Source: Jacaranda mimosifolia (lineage: Eukaryota > Streptophyta > Magnoliopsida > Lamiales > Bignoniaceae). Taken from it: DNA of 64,000 nucleotides. The notes beneath the pieces were generated by a model. The model was not told the origin of the DNA, did not search any database, and worked only from the letters and a program-made list of their open reading frames with translations. How positions within the stretch are numbered: position 1 is the stretch's first letter; the number at the start of each line of letters is the position of its first letter. Location of the stretch: contig CM032127.1 in assembly GCA_018894105.1 (NCBI GenBank), forward strand, positions 5,673,001-5,737,000. The letters run 5' to 3'. Made by a program: the position numbers and the translations under genes. Below are positions 33,691-46,365 of the stretch, one piece after another.

Positions 33691-35819
33691 CTTAGAAAAC
33701 GAAGGACCAGCCTCTGAATCTGTGGCCCAGTAGAACATCCCCTCAAAGATATTTAGACTCAACGAAAAAGATAAGTACATGTATAAACATGGCCTCCACA
33801 CGTCTGGGCATTTCAATGTCTCCCACATAGCTTTACCAGCATTGAGAAAATTCTGGTTGATCTGATTCCAAAAATCAAAGTTAAATTTTTTCACTTGATA
33901 ACCCCAGTATGCAATAGGAAGGTATAGTATAATTACCTGTTCAAAAGCAAAACTGGATGTCCGAGGTTCCTTGAGCAAAACACCAACTAAAAATACGAGG
34001 GCAGATGGTATTGTCAACAAACCATATACACACTTTAATTCAAAGAGGAAAGAAAATGATTAGAAAAGCCACATATTCCAAAGCTTGTAATTTCTATAAC
34101 GACGAGGATTTTCTCTGGAACAATGAGATGAGCTAACCTGGGGACCAATTAAGTGAACAAAGATACCGCTGATAGAGTAACCCACAAGTGACCCAATTGA
34201 AGAGCTCAAGGCACATAAGCTTTTCATGTCAGCTGCTAGGGAAGGATGACTGCCGCTTTTCTGCGCCACACATGCATCAACAGTTACATCTGCAACTGCA
34301 ACACTGGCACTTGCTGCTGTCAATGAAAGCAATGCTAATACCATATGCAGTCCCTTGTGCAGTGATGAGAAAAGCATGGCAACAACTCCCAGGGAACCTG
34401 TAAAAAGAAAATTCATTGAACATTAGTGTGTCTGTGCTTAACAAAATTTACAACATACAATTAAGAAACTTGTCTGATGGTAGTCGGTCATAAGGAGATT
34501 CTTGGGGGTAATAAGTTCTTAAACTTTTGTGATGCCTCCTATAATTTGTTATGAGAATTACAGAACCAAAGAATGGACATGGACGACAAGAAAAGGGAAG
34601 ACCTATACTTAGTTTTTTTTTTCCTAAGAAACTTCCCCTCATCTAGGTACTCAATCTTGAGGAATCAAAGCTGTCATATTATGTCTCTCTAATAGATACA
34701 TTTAGGCCTACAATACATTGTAACTAAAGTTTGTAAATACCTCTCTAATTCCTTGGTGCATCCATACTTTAGATTGATAGAAATTCATGTTTGAATATTC
34801 AGCTCTTTTAATTTCAGATCTCTTATTTGTGTTTATCTTATGAGATTCAGATTCTTCACCAATCTACACAGAAAACCTTACTTCCCAGATTCTCTCATTT
34901 CTGATTCCAATTTTAAATTAATATGGTATTAATCTGTACGCCAGAGTTTCTTTACTCTAATACTCCTTAAGCTATTACTTATTAGCGCCCATCTTTACTC
35001 TTCTTAATTCAGTTGGATCCATCAATCTGTAACATCCTTACATCATTACATAGGATGAAGATAGGACACATTCTGTTCTTCTACCCAATCAAATTTACTT
35101 CGATATAATTTTCTGTGTCAAGTTTATATTTGTAGCTGACAAGGTATCTCTGAAAAATACACTCTACTCTTTGACCAAAATTCTCCTCAATTTAAGGGCC
35201 ACCAATATCTAAGCATTACAGGAGAACACAAGAGTGGATTCTTAGATGGACTGCTTCACTATACCAACCACTAACTAAACTGAAAGTTTTATTACCACAA
35301 AAGCGCTTGTTACCTTAAGATAAGCTTTATACCAGAAACATAATCCAAGTACACAAGTCCAGGATCACAAAAGGCAATAAAAAAACAAGAAAGTAACCGA
35401 ATGAAACCTCAAGTAATAAAACTAAATCAAATCTATTAGGCAGTTTTACCAGCAAACACAAAATAAGGTCTCCGTTGATAACCCAAAATCGGGAGGACAT
35501 CAGTGAGAAGTCCCCAAAGTGGTTTAACAATCCAAGGAATGGATGTGATTCCAGAGTAAACCTGAGCCTCGGAAGGCTGCACTTTCTGCACATCCTTCAT
35601 ATAATACTGTGTTCCCACCCTTGCAAGAGCTCCCCCAAGTCCTTGATTCGTCCCATAGACAATTATCACCCCAAATACGAAACTCCAATGCAATTCCTTT
35701 GCCAGCATTTTAAACCAGTAAACCGGAGTACAAGCACAGCCTCGAGCGCCATTCTTGGGCTGCTCATTTTCCTGCACTTCATCGCTGCGAGTTGGGAGTC
35801 TCTCTTCCTCCCCCTTCAT
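33691..35819 (-). CDS. Folate-biopterin transporter-like protein, 3' part missing
   Basis: This is a member of the BT1/FBT family of multi-pass membrane carriers, which in plants includes folate transporters. Its actual substrate is unknown. Exons (minus): 35450-35819, 34138-34397, 33937-34032, 33861-33691, all with GT-AG borders and compatible phases, giving 299 codons. An in-frame TAA directly precedes the ATG. Visible family landmarks: [10 protein letters not shown] (res. 42-51), [17 protein letters not shown] (60-76), [20 protein letters not shown] (81-100), [11 protein letters not shown] (104-114), then [22 protein letters not shown], and [14 protein letters not shown] plus [15 protein letters not shown] at the end. 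Family proteins are usually about 480-520 residues, so roughly 190 C-terminal residues are not found. The 75-nt third intron keeps frame if retained. There is no obvious transit peptide. Truncation by the 32838 breakpoint is an inference. Confidence 0.85.
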
Positions 35820-36060
35820 TTACGATTTGATCCCAAGAAACAAACTGAAAAATGTGCAGTTTCTGACCAGGTTTATGAAGGGGTATCAAAAAGTTCAACT
35901 TCAGGATAAATCGGGATCTTGATTTCTCATAAACCAATACAAAAATCAAAAAGGGTCTCAATCTCAAGTGGGTTTTGGTTTTGGTTTTGGTTTTGGTTTC
36001 TTGTTGAAAACTATTGAATTCAGGTTTCAAGAATCTTTAGCGAGGGCGACGATTATTGAA
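35820..36060 (-). promoter_or_regulatory. 5' leader of the transporter gene
   Basis: Upstream of the ATG the minus strand contains an AAAACC-type hexamer repeat (plus-strand GGTTTT repeated, 35970-35998) and A-rich sequence typical of plant leaders. The transcription start cannot be fixed. A CCCTCC repeat at 36210-36228 may belong to the core promoter. Confidence 0.4.
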
Positions 36061-39000
36061 GTTGTCTGAAGAAATGGAACCTCAGAATAGTCTGATGACT
36101 TTTTCTTGGTTAAATATTTGACCAGAACATAACTGTTCTTACATCTTGCTGGGCAATGCCAAAATGCTCATTGGTCAAAACTCAGAAGGTGTGTTTGTTC
36201 AAGAATTTCTCCCTCCCTCCCTCCCTCTCTCATGTACAGAATAATGTCAAAATAATATAACTATTTGGAGGAACTTCCAAGACAGCAGGTAACTGAGCTG
36301 CCGAGCTGACTTTATGGTGTCTCGTTGAATGGAATGGTTTATTTAATCATTTTCTGACACTAATTTAGATTAAAATATGAAGGAATCTTATGGAATATCA
36401 AGATTATCTAATTTTTAATTTACAAAAGATCTAAACAAGGTGGAGTTAAGACAGCGAAAGATTAACCATAATGATGTGAAAGAACAATGCGCTAGATAAA
36501 CATCTACTTAACATCTAATTCTAAGCAATGGGCAAAGAGAGAGCTTAGGAAGAAAATTAAAGAGAATCCTTTTCTGAATTGTGATTACTTATAATGAGAT
36601 TTATTTGGTTGTCGATTATAGTTTAGTTAGTAATAATTATTATATATTAGTAATACTAAGTGATGGCGGCATCTGTTATTAGTATTATGTTAATTTAATA
36701 TATTTGTCATAAGATAAAAATACAACAACTTGCAGATTTTTTCCAAATCTCCAGATGGGATGATTTAATTGAATAAACATTACGTGTTTAACATTTCTAC
36801 TAAAAGAATAATAAGGCATCCTTTTCATTGTTCCTTGCTCAAACGTGTTAAATAAATGGATACATCATAGTACCATGTCTCAATAAATATATAGACAAGT
36901 CATAAGTTAATTGTTGTGTAAGATTTTGAACGGTTTTTGGTCTTATAACATAAATTTCACACATAAATTGTGAGATTAAGAATTCAAATTTTAATGAGTT
37001 CATGATGTATATGTATAAATAAATAAAAAAAGTCAATTATTGTAAAAGGAAATCAAATTAAATTCTTGATCCAAATAGAGATCAAATTCTTGAAAAAAAG
37101 AGGTGAATTTTTCTGGAAATAAATTAATGCATTTTTAAGAGTTTATTTTGTTTATTAAGCAGTCGGTCATGTCCTTGATTCACAATTTGAACAAATAACC
37201 AAGAATTTTATTTGCATTTTGCTCTTTTAACTTCTTTGAGATTGTTTAAGAATTTAATATAAAACTTTTATTTATATGTAATATAAATATGAATATACAA
37301 ATTATTTTTTTACTTATAAACAATTTATTGGCATTTGTATTCTAATTGTATACCAGAGTTTCAAATATTTGGACTTATTTTTCTACGATAACTTTTAAAA
37401 TACTTTATGATTTCTATCATAGTATGTTGCTTGTGCGAGATCCAAAATTATGTTTCCTATTATTGAAAGGAAGTCGTTCAGTAAACTTAGCCATTTTAGA
37501 TCAAATCCATAGTATAATTTTTCGTCAGTTCACCAAAACCCCCACCAGCGCAATGGCCACTGCGGTCGGTGGTCTTTTTGATAAAGTAGTAAATGGAAGA
37601 TCAGCCCTCAAGACTCACTTCTTTAACCACATCTATTAACTACACCATCGAAAGTCACATAAGAACTTGCCGTCGAAGGCCAAAAGCACCTGGAGGAAAC
37701 AATCAAGGCAGCCTTCTTAATTGTACGTTTTGCTTTTGTTCTTGCACCCTAATTTGGGATTATGACGATTTTTGAGTCCGTCGTATGTGGGTATTCGGTT
37801 CCCTGTTGTGAAAGAATGACGATGGCTAGTGGGAAGGATATATTTGAAAGGAGAAAGATGCATAAGATTGATGTAAAATAGAGTGTGAATCAAAGAATCA
37901 ACTTTTTGTTGTTAAACGAACAAATTGCTAAGTTTCAAGTAATGTGCCACCTTTGAACTTGGAGTTGCTATCGAATATATCACAAATTTAGCATGCAACG
38001 TAATCATCCTCAAGATTGATTGCTGATTGTTCTCAAAAAGGAAAGCCCTCTGTGATGTTGCGATCAATGTTTGATCTTTGCTTTTTAACTCTCACATTTA
38101 AGGAAAGTGAATGGTTATCAATATCTTATCATCTTCAGAGTTTCCCTTTTCCTAAAATCTTTCGTATTCTTTTACGTTCGCTTCCATCTGCCTCTATGGT
38201 TTGATTGCTTGTGCTCTCGGCCATCGGAATTGATTCAATAACTTGTTAAATAAGTAAAATGTGTGGTCGGTAGTGATCTTTTGGCTTAAGGTTAGTTTAT
38301 GTTTGAGTTTCATGTCTTTCTAGTGTCTCTAAGGTTTATGAGCCTACAACCATAATATAATCGTTAGGACTTATTGGGAGGAATTCCAACGAAAACTTCT
38401 CGACGCTCAAGTCAATATCTGAGGATTGAAGAAGTAATGTCTTAAGAGTAAATATAAAAATGACTATTTATGTATACCTTAGAAATATGGTTAAATGAAG
38501 TATTTATACTAGAGTTGTGTTCCAAATAAGGAACGTGGCACAATTTGAGTGTTTCTTAGCAAATTGTATGGGTAGCTCTGATTGATCATGGTTGTTGGTC
38601 AGGTGGAGTGACCCAAAATTGACCCACTCTAGAGGTGTGCGGATCCTTCAAATGATGTGGGTATAGGCTTGGCAACTTCAACCAAACCTACGGGTATTCG
38701 TCCCGTTCCATATGGAGTAGGTTGAAATTGACTCTGCATGGGGTAGAGTGGATTTTAATATGAATTTCATGTGAGGCGAGGTGAGACGGGTTTGGGTTTA
38801 GGGCTAAACCCCCGCCCCATCCCCAGTATTTATATAATTATGATGTATAATATATTATATATTTATATCATTGGACTTTTTATATTTTAGTTTTTTATTG
38901 ATATATTTGAATACAGTCAAGTTGAATATTAATTCATTGATACTTATAGTTTTTAATTAATATATTTAAATATTGTCATATTGATTGAACTTTTTTATAT

Positions 39001-39197
39001 TAAATTTTATGATATTGTTGTTGACTTGTCAACTTAAGATTAATTAGATAATTTCTTTTTTTTTTTAAAAAAATTGGTAGCCACAGGGTGAAGCGCATTA
39101 GGTGCGAATTTCACATATCTAATGCAGCGCGGGTTAAGATTTTCAAACCTAAAACTCATGAGGTGGAGTGGGATGGGTTTTAAGATATTTTTTTAAG
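36061..39197. other. Intergenic AT-rich DNA
   Basis: No gene is supported. A CT-rich repeat lies at 36208-36232. Small ORFs near 37346-37775 (one with MATAVGGLFDKVV) have no family resemblance I recognise. From about 38620 to 39190 GC-richer segments (CCCCCGCCCCATCCCC, GAGGTGGAGTGGGATGGG) look like the remnant of an old hAT-type MITE, but no matching ends were found. Confidence 0.6.
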
Positions 39198-39205
39198 TGT
39201 AGGAT

Positions 39206-39869
39206 TAGGACTGTCAATGGATCGGATTTTAATCCGGATCTGATTTGAATTCGATCCGAATTTTAGAATTTTTATCCGATTAAAATATTTGATGGATCAG
39301 ATTCGATTATAAATATTTGAAATTCGAAATAAGTAGATCGGATATGGAATTAAGTAATTCGATCCGTTGAATATCCGAATCCGAACTCTAATATTTTTTA
39401 TTATAAAATTCTCTTATATATAATATTAATAAAGATTTTAAAATAAAATCTATGTATTATATTGACCTAATATCTATATTAACATCTATATTATACTATT
39501 AATATTGAGTCTTTAACTTAAAAAATAAAAAGAATATTGATAAAATGTCAAATATAATAACATATAATAGTTCATTTACACATTAATATAATGTGAAAAA
39601 GGAGTTTAGTATTCAAATATTTAACTTTTGAATTAATATATAATAAAAAGTTGTTAAAAATTCAAATATGACATATATTTACTTTATAAATACAATATTT
39701 TTATAAAATTCAAAAGGAAAAAAAAAAGGGAAAAAATAAATAAATCGGGTCGGACTTTTTAATTAGATTTGGATATAGTACTAACTAACAAAAATCCTAT
39801 AGGATTTTGGGTCAGATTCGGATTCAAATATAATAGATCCGATCCAAATCCGACCCGTTGACAGCCCTA
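39206..39869. mobile_element. hAT-type MITE with perfect 8-bp TSD TGTAGGAT
   Basis: The ends TAGGACTGTCAA and TTGACAGCCCTA are inverted repeats (11 of 12 matching) that continue imperfectly through repeated GATCCGAATCC-like words. TGTAGGAT occurs immediately outside both ends (39198-39205, 39870-39877), which is exactly the 8-bp duplication of hAT transposition. It is 664 bp with no transposase frame. The perfect TSD suggests a fairly recent insertion. Confidence 0.9.
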
Positions 39870-39877
39870 TGTAGGAT

Positions 39878-42800
39878 GCGTTGGAAATCCGCCCCAGTGG
39901 CGTCATGCCTATGTGGGTATTTGCTGGGTAAAAATCATATTCATTGGGCCAGCATAATACGGACCGATTCCTTGTTACAAATCCTAATAACGTTTGTGGG
40001 CTGTTTTCTTGGACATGGGCCAAATTAAAGATTTATTTGGGTTACCCCATCAAGTAATATGTTGTTGCAGAATTTCCTGAAATCTTGACCTATGAGTTTG
40101 TTTAGCTAACGATGTGGAAGATTATCTTCTTTTCTTTACTCAAAATGTCTCATCAAGTATGAGACTGGTTGATTGGCCGATTTAATCAAACTGTTTTTCC
40201 CCTTGAGTTTTCTGATATATGATTTAGACTCCACTTTGTGGTTGAACAGGGACGTCAATCCTCAATGCATGAGCATTTTTTGAGCTTCATTGTTTTCATG
40301 GATCTCTTGAAAATATTTTCAAGTTAGTAAAATTTTCCCTTCTGCATTTATCCTGCAAAACCTTGATCCCAGAATTACAATACACATTACGGCCTCAACT
40401 GAGATATTGCTCTTTTTAGTGCTTTCATATTATTTTCAATCTATCTTTTTTCAAAATTTTCACAAAACTAATCCAATTACGTTTTTATTTCTTATGTAAA
40501 ACAATGATAAAATGAATATACATTAAGAAATAATAAAAATAGATAATAGGAATAAAAGTACAACCATTTTAGTCCTAAGTTTTTAATTATGTTACTTTGA
40601 TGTTGTAATATTTTATTGTACTAAATCTGATCTTTATGATCACCAATTCACTTGTGCCAAAAAACAAAAAAAAGCATTTGCCTTTACCTTCAGTAAAATT
40701 TTAGCTTTTGGCATGCATCATCTAGCTCTATTAAAATTTGAATTTTTGACAAGTAGCACTCTTAAGCACAAATTGGTAAAAAATGTTAACAAAATTTTAC
40801 GAATAGACCTAATATACCCCATACTTTTTCAAAAACAAGAAAATGATCAAATTAAATTCTAAGTCATACTTATTAAAAAATAAGAAGTGTAGGTTAGCTT
40901 TCTTATAATAAAAATAAATGCATAACATTGTGAATGTTGAAAGCTAGACATCTTTAAGAATGCATATTTTAAAAATCTGACATCTTGATAGTGAAGGAAC
41001 ATGCATTTGTTATTTACATATGAAAAATAATAAATTTTATAAGAGCTCTTATTTGAATATTGATTTTTTGAAATATCTAATTAAAAGATGAGCTTTTTAA
41101 CTAAATTGGTTCTGCTCGTTTGATGGTTGTCTATTTCCAAATTGTATAATATTTAAAATTGTGAAAGTAGTAATTATTTTTCACATTTGAAAATTAGTGT
41201 TAGTCCAAACCCATTGCTGAACTCATCCATTTTTCATTAAAATAAAATGTACCATTGAAAATAATTTTCTATTAATTTCTCTAAAAGTTTTTTTTCAATT
41301 TCATATGTCAAGGTGGGGCTTTTGATCTTTTAATTGAAGTTCATTAGAACATTTAATCAAACATTACTAGAGAGATGTATTTGTTAAAATTCAAATTGGA
41401 GAGGAGGTGAATGCCAAAAGTCAAAATTATAGAGGAGACATTTTTATTTGGTAGATAAGTTTGGCTAAAAGTCACATTTAGTATATGTTAAGAAATTGAA
41501 ATGTTAAATTGATGTATTTCAGAAGTCCTCTAAATTTTTGTATGAATTTCTTTGTTGTCAGCATAAGGATATGACTAAATCTATCCCTTTTTGATTTGAC
41601 CATATTGTAATAAATTAACTTCTTTTGATAATTTTAGAAAAATATCCTTAATATATTATTACCGTGTCATCTATAGGATCAAAATTAATTAATATAGAAC
41701 AAAAAATTTAAAGAACAATTTTGTTTCACCAATTTCACTGACATTTTTTCACTCCAAATACATGTTATATATCCTCTTATTGCCTACTACAGAGTCAACT
41801 AATAAATCATACCTCTGATCCTTGTAAATAGCATTGGAATATCTTATGAAACACAAGTCAAAAAAAAAAAAAAACTTATGAAAGACAAGTCAAGTTAATT
41901 TCACTATTTCACTCTTTTTCTAATGCTTACAATTAGTAAAACAATATAAAATATACAGCCAATGAGGTATCAGTAAAAGAGTAAATGGTAGAAGAAGAAT
42001 AAGTAATAAAGTCATAAACATGATAAACTCTTATAACTAAAAAATCGTAAAAAAATAGTGGGAGTCAAACTTTTGACTTGGATTTACCACTTCATATAAA
42101 TTACGTAATTAAATATATATTCTATTGGATTAATTTAAATCACACGTTCATTTATTTTCTATCGAAGATCGAAAAAGAAATTTTGACAATCAACCAAAAT
42201 TTTCCATAAGTGTATTAATATTTTAAATTACATCTATTGTACGTCAAAGAGTAATTAATCAATCTTTTCCTTATCTATTAGTGAAACAATCATCTCAAAT
42301 GATCACATTATTTAAACATTAACAATTTTGAACAAACGAAAAAAAATCTTACTTGAATTGATAGTAATTTTTATGCTTTCTAACTAAGACCAAATTAACA
42401 CGTTAAATGTTTCATAAGTAGGTTATAGTGATATTAAACATTTTATGTACTTCACTTTTCAAAAATTTAAAAGGACGTGGACGTATGTGGTACCACATGC
42501 TTATTGCTACATTATTTTGACCGATTAATGTCATGTTTGGTTTACGAAAACAACAAGAAAAAATAAAAGATAAATATAAATATGCAAATATTAAAATATA
42601 GAGTTACATTATTAATTTAAAGTGCGAATATATATATATATTTTTTTTCTCCATATTTTTCGTGTTAAAACATAAGGTCCAAACACATGGTATGTTTCTT
42701 TGAGTTAATTGGATGATTTTTATGTCATTAAATTCCAAGTCATTACGTGTCGTTAATTAGTCTTTGGGGGGAGCTTGATTTGTGAGAAAACGAGATAAAG

Positions 42801-43780
42801 TCATTTATATTTTTACATATAATATTTGATATAAAAAATTTAAGTGATGCATGGACTGTTATGAAATAAAGACTGAATCCATCACATTCATTCAGTTAGG
42901 TTCTTATCAAATTCCATAGTGTAAGGTTGGATTAACATGAAAATTCTATATTTCAATATCATAAATCAAATAAGAACAAAAGATTAAGATGATAGCAAAA
43001 TTCACCCATAATTTCTAATATCAAATGGATAATGAAATTACGCAATCTTCAATTAATTTTCACATAATATAATTAGATGGGCTTATTAATATGGCGTATC
43101 AAACGCGGTCTTAAAACACTCTTGCCAGTCTGAATTACCTTCACATCGATCTAGAAATATAGACTTTCATAATTTGGAAAAAAAAATGTCACGAGAAATC
43201 CAGTTTATCCCCATTTTCCTTTGACCATTCTTAGCATGCATTAATTGATATGCAATTGATTTCTCATGGGTGGAATTTTCTATAGTTGAGTCGTCTATTT
43301 CGCCCTGCCAGGCCCGTCCCTGAGAAGGGAAAAATGGTCCCTTACCCTGATGTGATTGGTGAGGAATTACATTCACTTATACTTTTGTTTGATGTGAAAA
43401 ATAGTTTCATAAATAATTATAAATATTTATTTATTATTTTTTTCTTTTTTCGTTGTTTCCATTATTTTATTTGAGAATAAAAAAGATGGAAATAAAAATA
43501 TATTCAGAAAAGATGATGGAACGATGGGTGCAGTTATAGACATTCATAGACTTTGGTTCTTAAGCAATAGACTCATTCTGAAAGTAGAAAAAATGAAAAA
43601 GAAAAAGAAAATTGTCAAAGCAGTAATTTTTAATTGGCCAATTAATGATTTTTAAAAATAATATAATACTAGTGACAAAGTAAAAATTGCCACTAATGAT
43701 ATATATATATATATAAACTAAATGACTATAACTTTTTTCCATTTGGTTTAATTAAATAAATTTTAATAATAAAATTATAT
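39878..43780. other. Intergenic AT-rich DNA, nothing recognised
   Basis: Both strands were read for frames, RNA genes and repeats. Only short unsupported ORFs (for example 43167-43376) and simple A/T runs appear. A short direct repeat ACTTATGAAA.ACAAGTCAA flanks a poly-A run at 41845-41891. A stretch at 43660-43720 has the AGTGACAAAGTAAAAATTGCC style of the CACTA-like elements. Confidence 0.6.
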
Positions 43781-43783
43781 TAA

Positions 43784-44253
43784 GGGCTTGTTTGCTTTAT
43801 TCGATAAAGTTTGATAGATCCATTTTCACGTTTTATCTCTTGTTTACTTCACATTTTTATGGCATATGATACCTTTGCAGCCCAACATGGTATCATGGGA
43901 TAGGTTGGTTTATGGATTAAGCCATCTTGGCCTAATTCATTTCCCATCCTTTCAAATTTGATATGATAAAATAAAAATGACATTCTTATTCTCATAAAAA
44001 TCCTATTCTCAAAGCTTTCTGCCAATTTTTGGAAATTTACCTGTTTAAAAGTTAGGATATTTTGGACATTACAAAGTGTAATCACATTGAGTAATCTTGC
44101 CAACCAAACATTAGATAATATTAAGCATGAGATATCACTAATTTCTCAAATTCAAGCAAACAGTAAATTACATAATTTTGGATACTATTTGTAGCTTATG
44201 TATCACTAGCATATTAATCTCTCCTAATCCTATATGCCCAAGCAAACAAGCCC
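43784..44253. mobile_element. Tourist-like (PIF/Harbinger) MITE, TSD TAA
   Basis: GGGCTTGTTTGCTT at the left and AAGCAAACAAGCCC at the right form a perfect 14-bp inverted repeat. TAA flanks both ends (43781-43783, 44254-44256). It is 470 bp without coding capacity. It is a different subfamily from the GGGTGTTTGG element at 2713. It lies 526 bp before the P450 start codon, so it is part of that gene's upstream region. Confidence 0.9.
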
Positions 44254-44645
44254 TAATAGCAATAACTTTTTTAGTACAATGAACCATTAACATACAATCA
44301 AAATTAACCATCAACCAATAGTATACGTAGCAGGTTAAATGTACTTATTATGTTGCCAACTAATTATTAAAATAAAATGTTATGATTTTACATTTTCAAT
44401 TAAATGACTTATATTAAGCATATTTGTATATCCCTCATATGAGATATGTACTATTAATATATATTGCATCATAAACTACTCCAATATAACCAAACACTCC
44501 TGTTAATTTGTCTAGATGTCCTTTCGAGTAGTCAAAATCAAATAAAGACACTCATTTAGTCCGTTCAAATGAATATTTTAATTTTAGTTTACATCATAAA
44601 TAAACACCATATATAAAAAATATTTAATTATTAATTAAATACACT

Positions 44646-44655
44646 TATATTTATA
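44646..44655 (+). promoter_or_regulatory. Candidate TATA box of the P450 gene
   Basis: TATATTTATA lies 124 bp before the ATG, which would leave a leader of roughly 90-100 nt, reasonable for a plant gene. CAATAAAAGG at 44699 is an alternative. There is no direct evidence of a start site. Confidence 0.3.
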
Positions 44656-44779
44656 CACAAGAAGTAAAACGCATAGAGCCTAAAACGCTGTTCATCGGCA
44701 ATAAAAGGTGACCTCAACCCTTTTCTTTTCTCCTACTTATACGAGTGGAAAGTAAAGAAAAAAAGAAAAGCAGCACTAA

Positions 44780-46365
44780 ATGGAAATCTTCTCACTTGTC
44801 ATTGTATTTTTGGCAATCTTGACATGGTTTCATTTCTTCAAGCGTCGACCGGAAGCAGCCAAGCTTCCGCCGGGGCCTAAACCTTTTCCGATCATCGGAA
44901 ACCTTCTTCAAGTTGACGCCCAAAAACTCCACCAATCACTCGCCGATCTCTCCAAAACTTATGGCCCTATAATGTCCCTCCAGCTTGGTAGCATATACAC
45001 CGTTGTTATTTCCTCACCTGAAATAGCCAAAGAAATACTGCAAAAACACGATCTGGTTTTTTCTAGCAAAACCATCCCAGCCTCGATGCATGTATATGAC
45101 CACCACAAGACTTCAATGGCCTTTTTGCCCGTCGGAGACAAATGGCGAAAAATTCGTAAGCTATGCAAAGATCAAATGTTTTCAACTCGTCAGCTGGATG
45201 CCAGCCAGAGCCTTCGCCTGGAAAAGTTGCAGAAACTGTGTGAGTACGTGCAAAAATGTAGCGATGGCGGCTGTGCGGTGAATATTGGCGAAGCTGCCTT
45301 CGTGACCGCGGTTAATCTCATGTCAGCCACACTATTTTCGACTGAATTTATTACCTTTGATTCCGACGCCAGTGGGGATTTTAAATTTAGGGAGCTTTTC
45401 GAGGGGGTGGTGAATATTCTTGTAGCTCCTAATATTGCTGATTTATTCCCAGTCCTTAAGCCGATTGACCCACAAGGCATTCAGCGCAAGGCCGAGTATT
45501 GCTTCGGAAAAGTGCTGGACTTCATAGGGGATTTAATCGATGAAAGGCTGGAATCAAGAGGCAAATCTCCCACTCCTCCAAGGAAAAATGATTTGCTGGA
45601 AACGCTTCTTGATCTCAGCCAAGGAAGTGAGTACGATTTCACCATCAACGACATCAAGCATTTGCTTCTGGTGGGCAAATTCTTCTGTGGACTTAGACTA
45701 TCTAATTCCTTACAATAAATAAATGAATGAAAGTGTTTTCTAATTGTACTTTATTTCAGGACTTATTTGTTGGGGCATCGGATACAACTTCAAACACAAC
45801 AGAATGGATCATGACGGAATTACTACTCAATCCCGATGAATTGTCAAAGGCCCAGCGGGAGATTAGGGCTGTTGTTGGCGAGAAGAATCAAATCCAAGAA
45901 TCAGACATTTCAAACCTTCCATACTTTCAAGCTATCATTAAAGAAGTTCTCAGATGTCACAATCCCGGTCCTCTGTTAGCTCCTCGAAGGTCAGAGCAAG
46001 ATGCTGAAATCTGTGGATATTTTATCCCCAAAGGCTCGCAAATAATGGTTAACGTGTGGGCTATGGGCAGAGATCCAAACGTATGGCCGAATCCACATTC
46101 TTTTCAGCCTGAACGATTTTTAGATAAAAAAATAGATTTCAAGGGCCAAAATTTCGAGCTTATTCCATTTGGGGCAGGAAGAAGAATGTGCCCGGGTTTG
46201 CCATTGGCAAATCGGATGTTACCTATGACAGTGGCAACTTTAGTTCATAACTTCAATTGGAAACTTGAACCAGAGGTAGATCCCGAACAGTTGATGAGAG
46301 AAGAAATATATGGGGTAGGACTGCGCAAGGCGCTTCCCCTCAAGGCTATTCCAGTCAAGCTGTGA
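44780..46365 (+). CDS. CYP76: Cytochrome P450, CYP76 family
   Basis: It encodes an ER-anchored heme monooxygenase. CYP76 enzymes mostly oxidise monoterpenols, iridoid precursors or diterpenes, but substrate cannot be read from sequence. Exon 1 is 44780-45670 (297 codons), a GT-AG intron is 45671-45759 (89 bp), and exon 2 is 45760-46365, giving 498 residues, the usual family length. Landmarks: hydrophobic anchor (res. 2-20), proline hinge [14 protein letters not shown] (29-42), I-helix GASDTTSNT (302-310), K-helix ExxR EVLR (359-362), PERF-type FQPERF (412-417), heme loop [11 protein letters not shown] (433-443) with Cys441 as iron ligand, and the single phase-0 intron before the I-helix that marks this P450 clade. 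After ExxR the usual LHPP reads CHNP (363-366), close to substrate recognition site 5. No stop or frameshift is seen. Confidence 0.95.

Noticed and set aside
35970..35998. GGTTTT repeat as an interstitial telomere
   Set aside because: The unit is GGTTTT, not the plant TTTAGGG telomere repeat, and it lies in the leader of the transporter gene.
37346..38204. ORFs of 60-97 codons in the intergenic region
   Set aside because: Short, no domain, no splice partners, no repeat support. Kept as intergenic.
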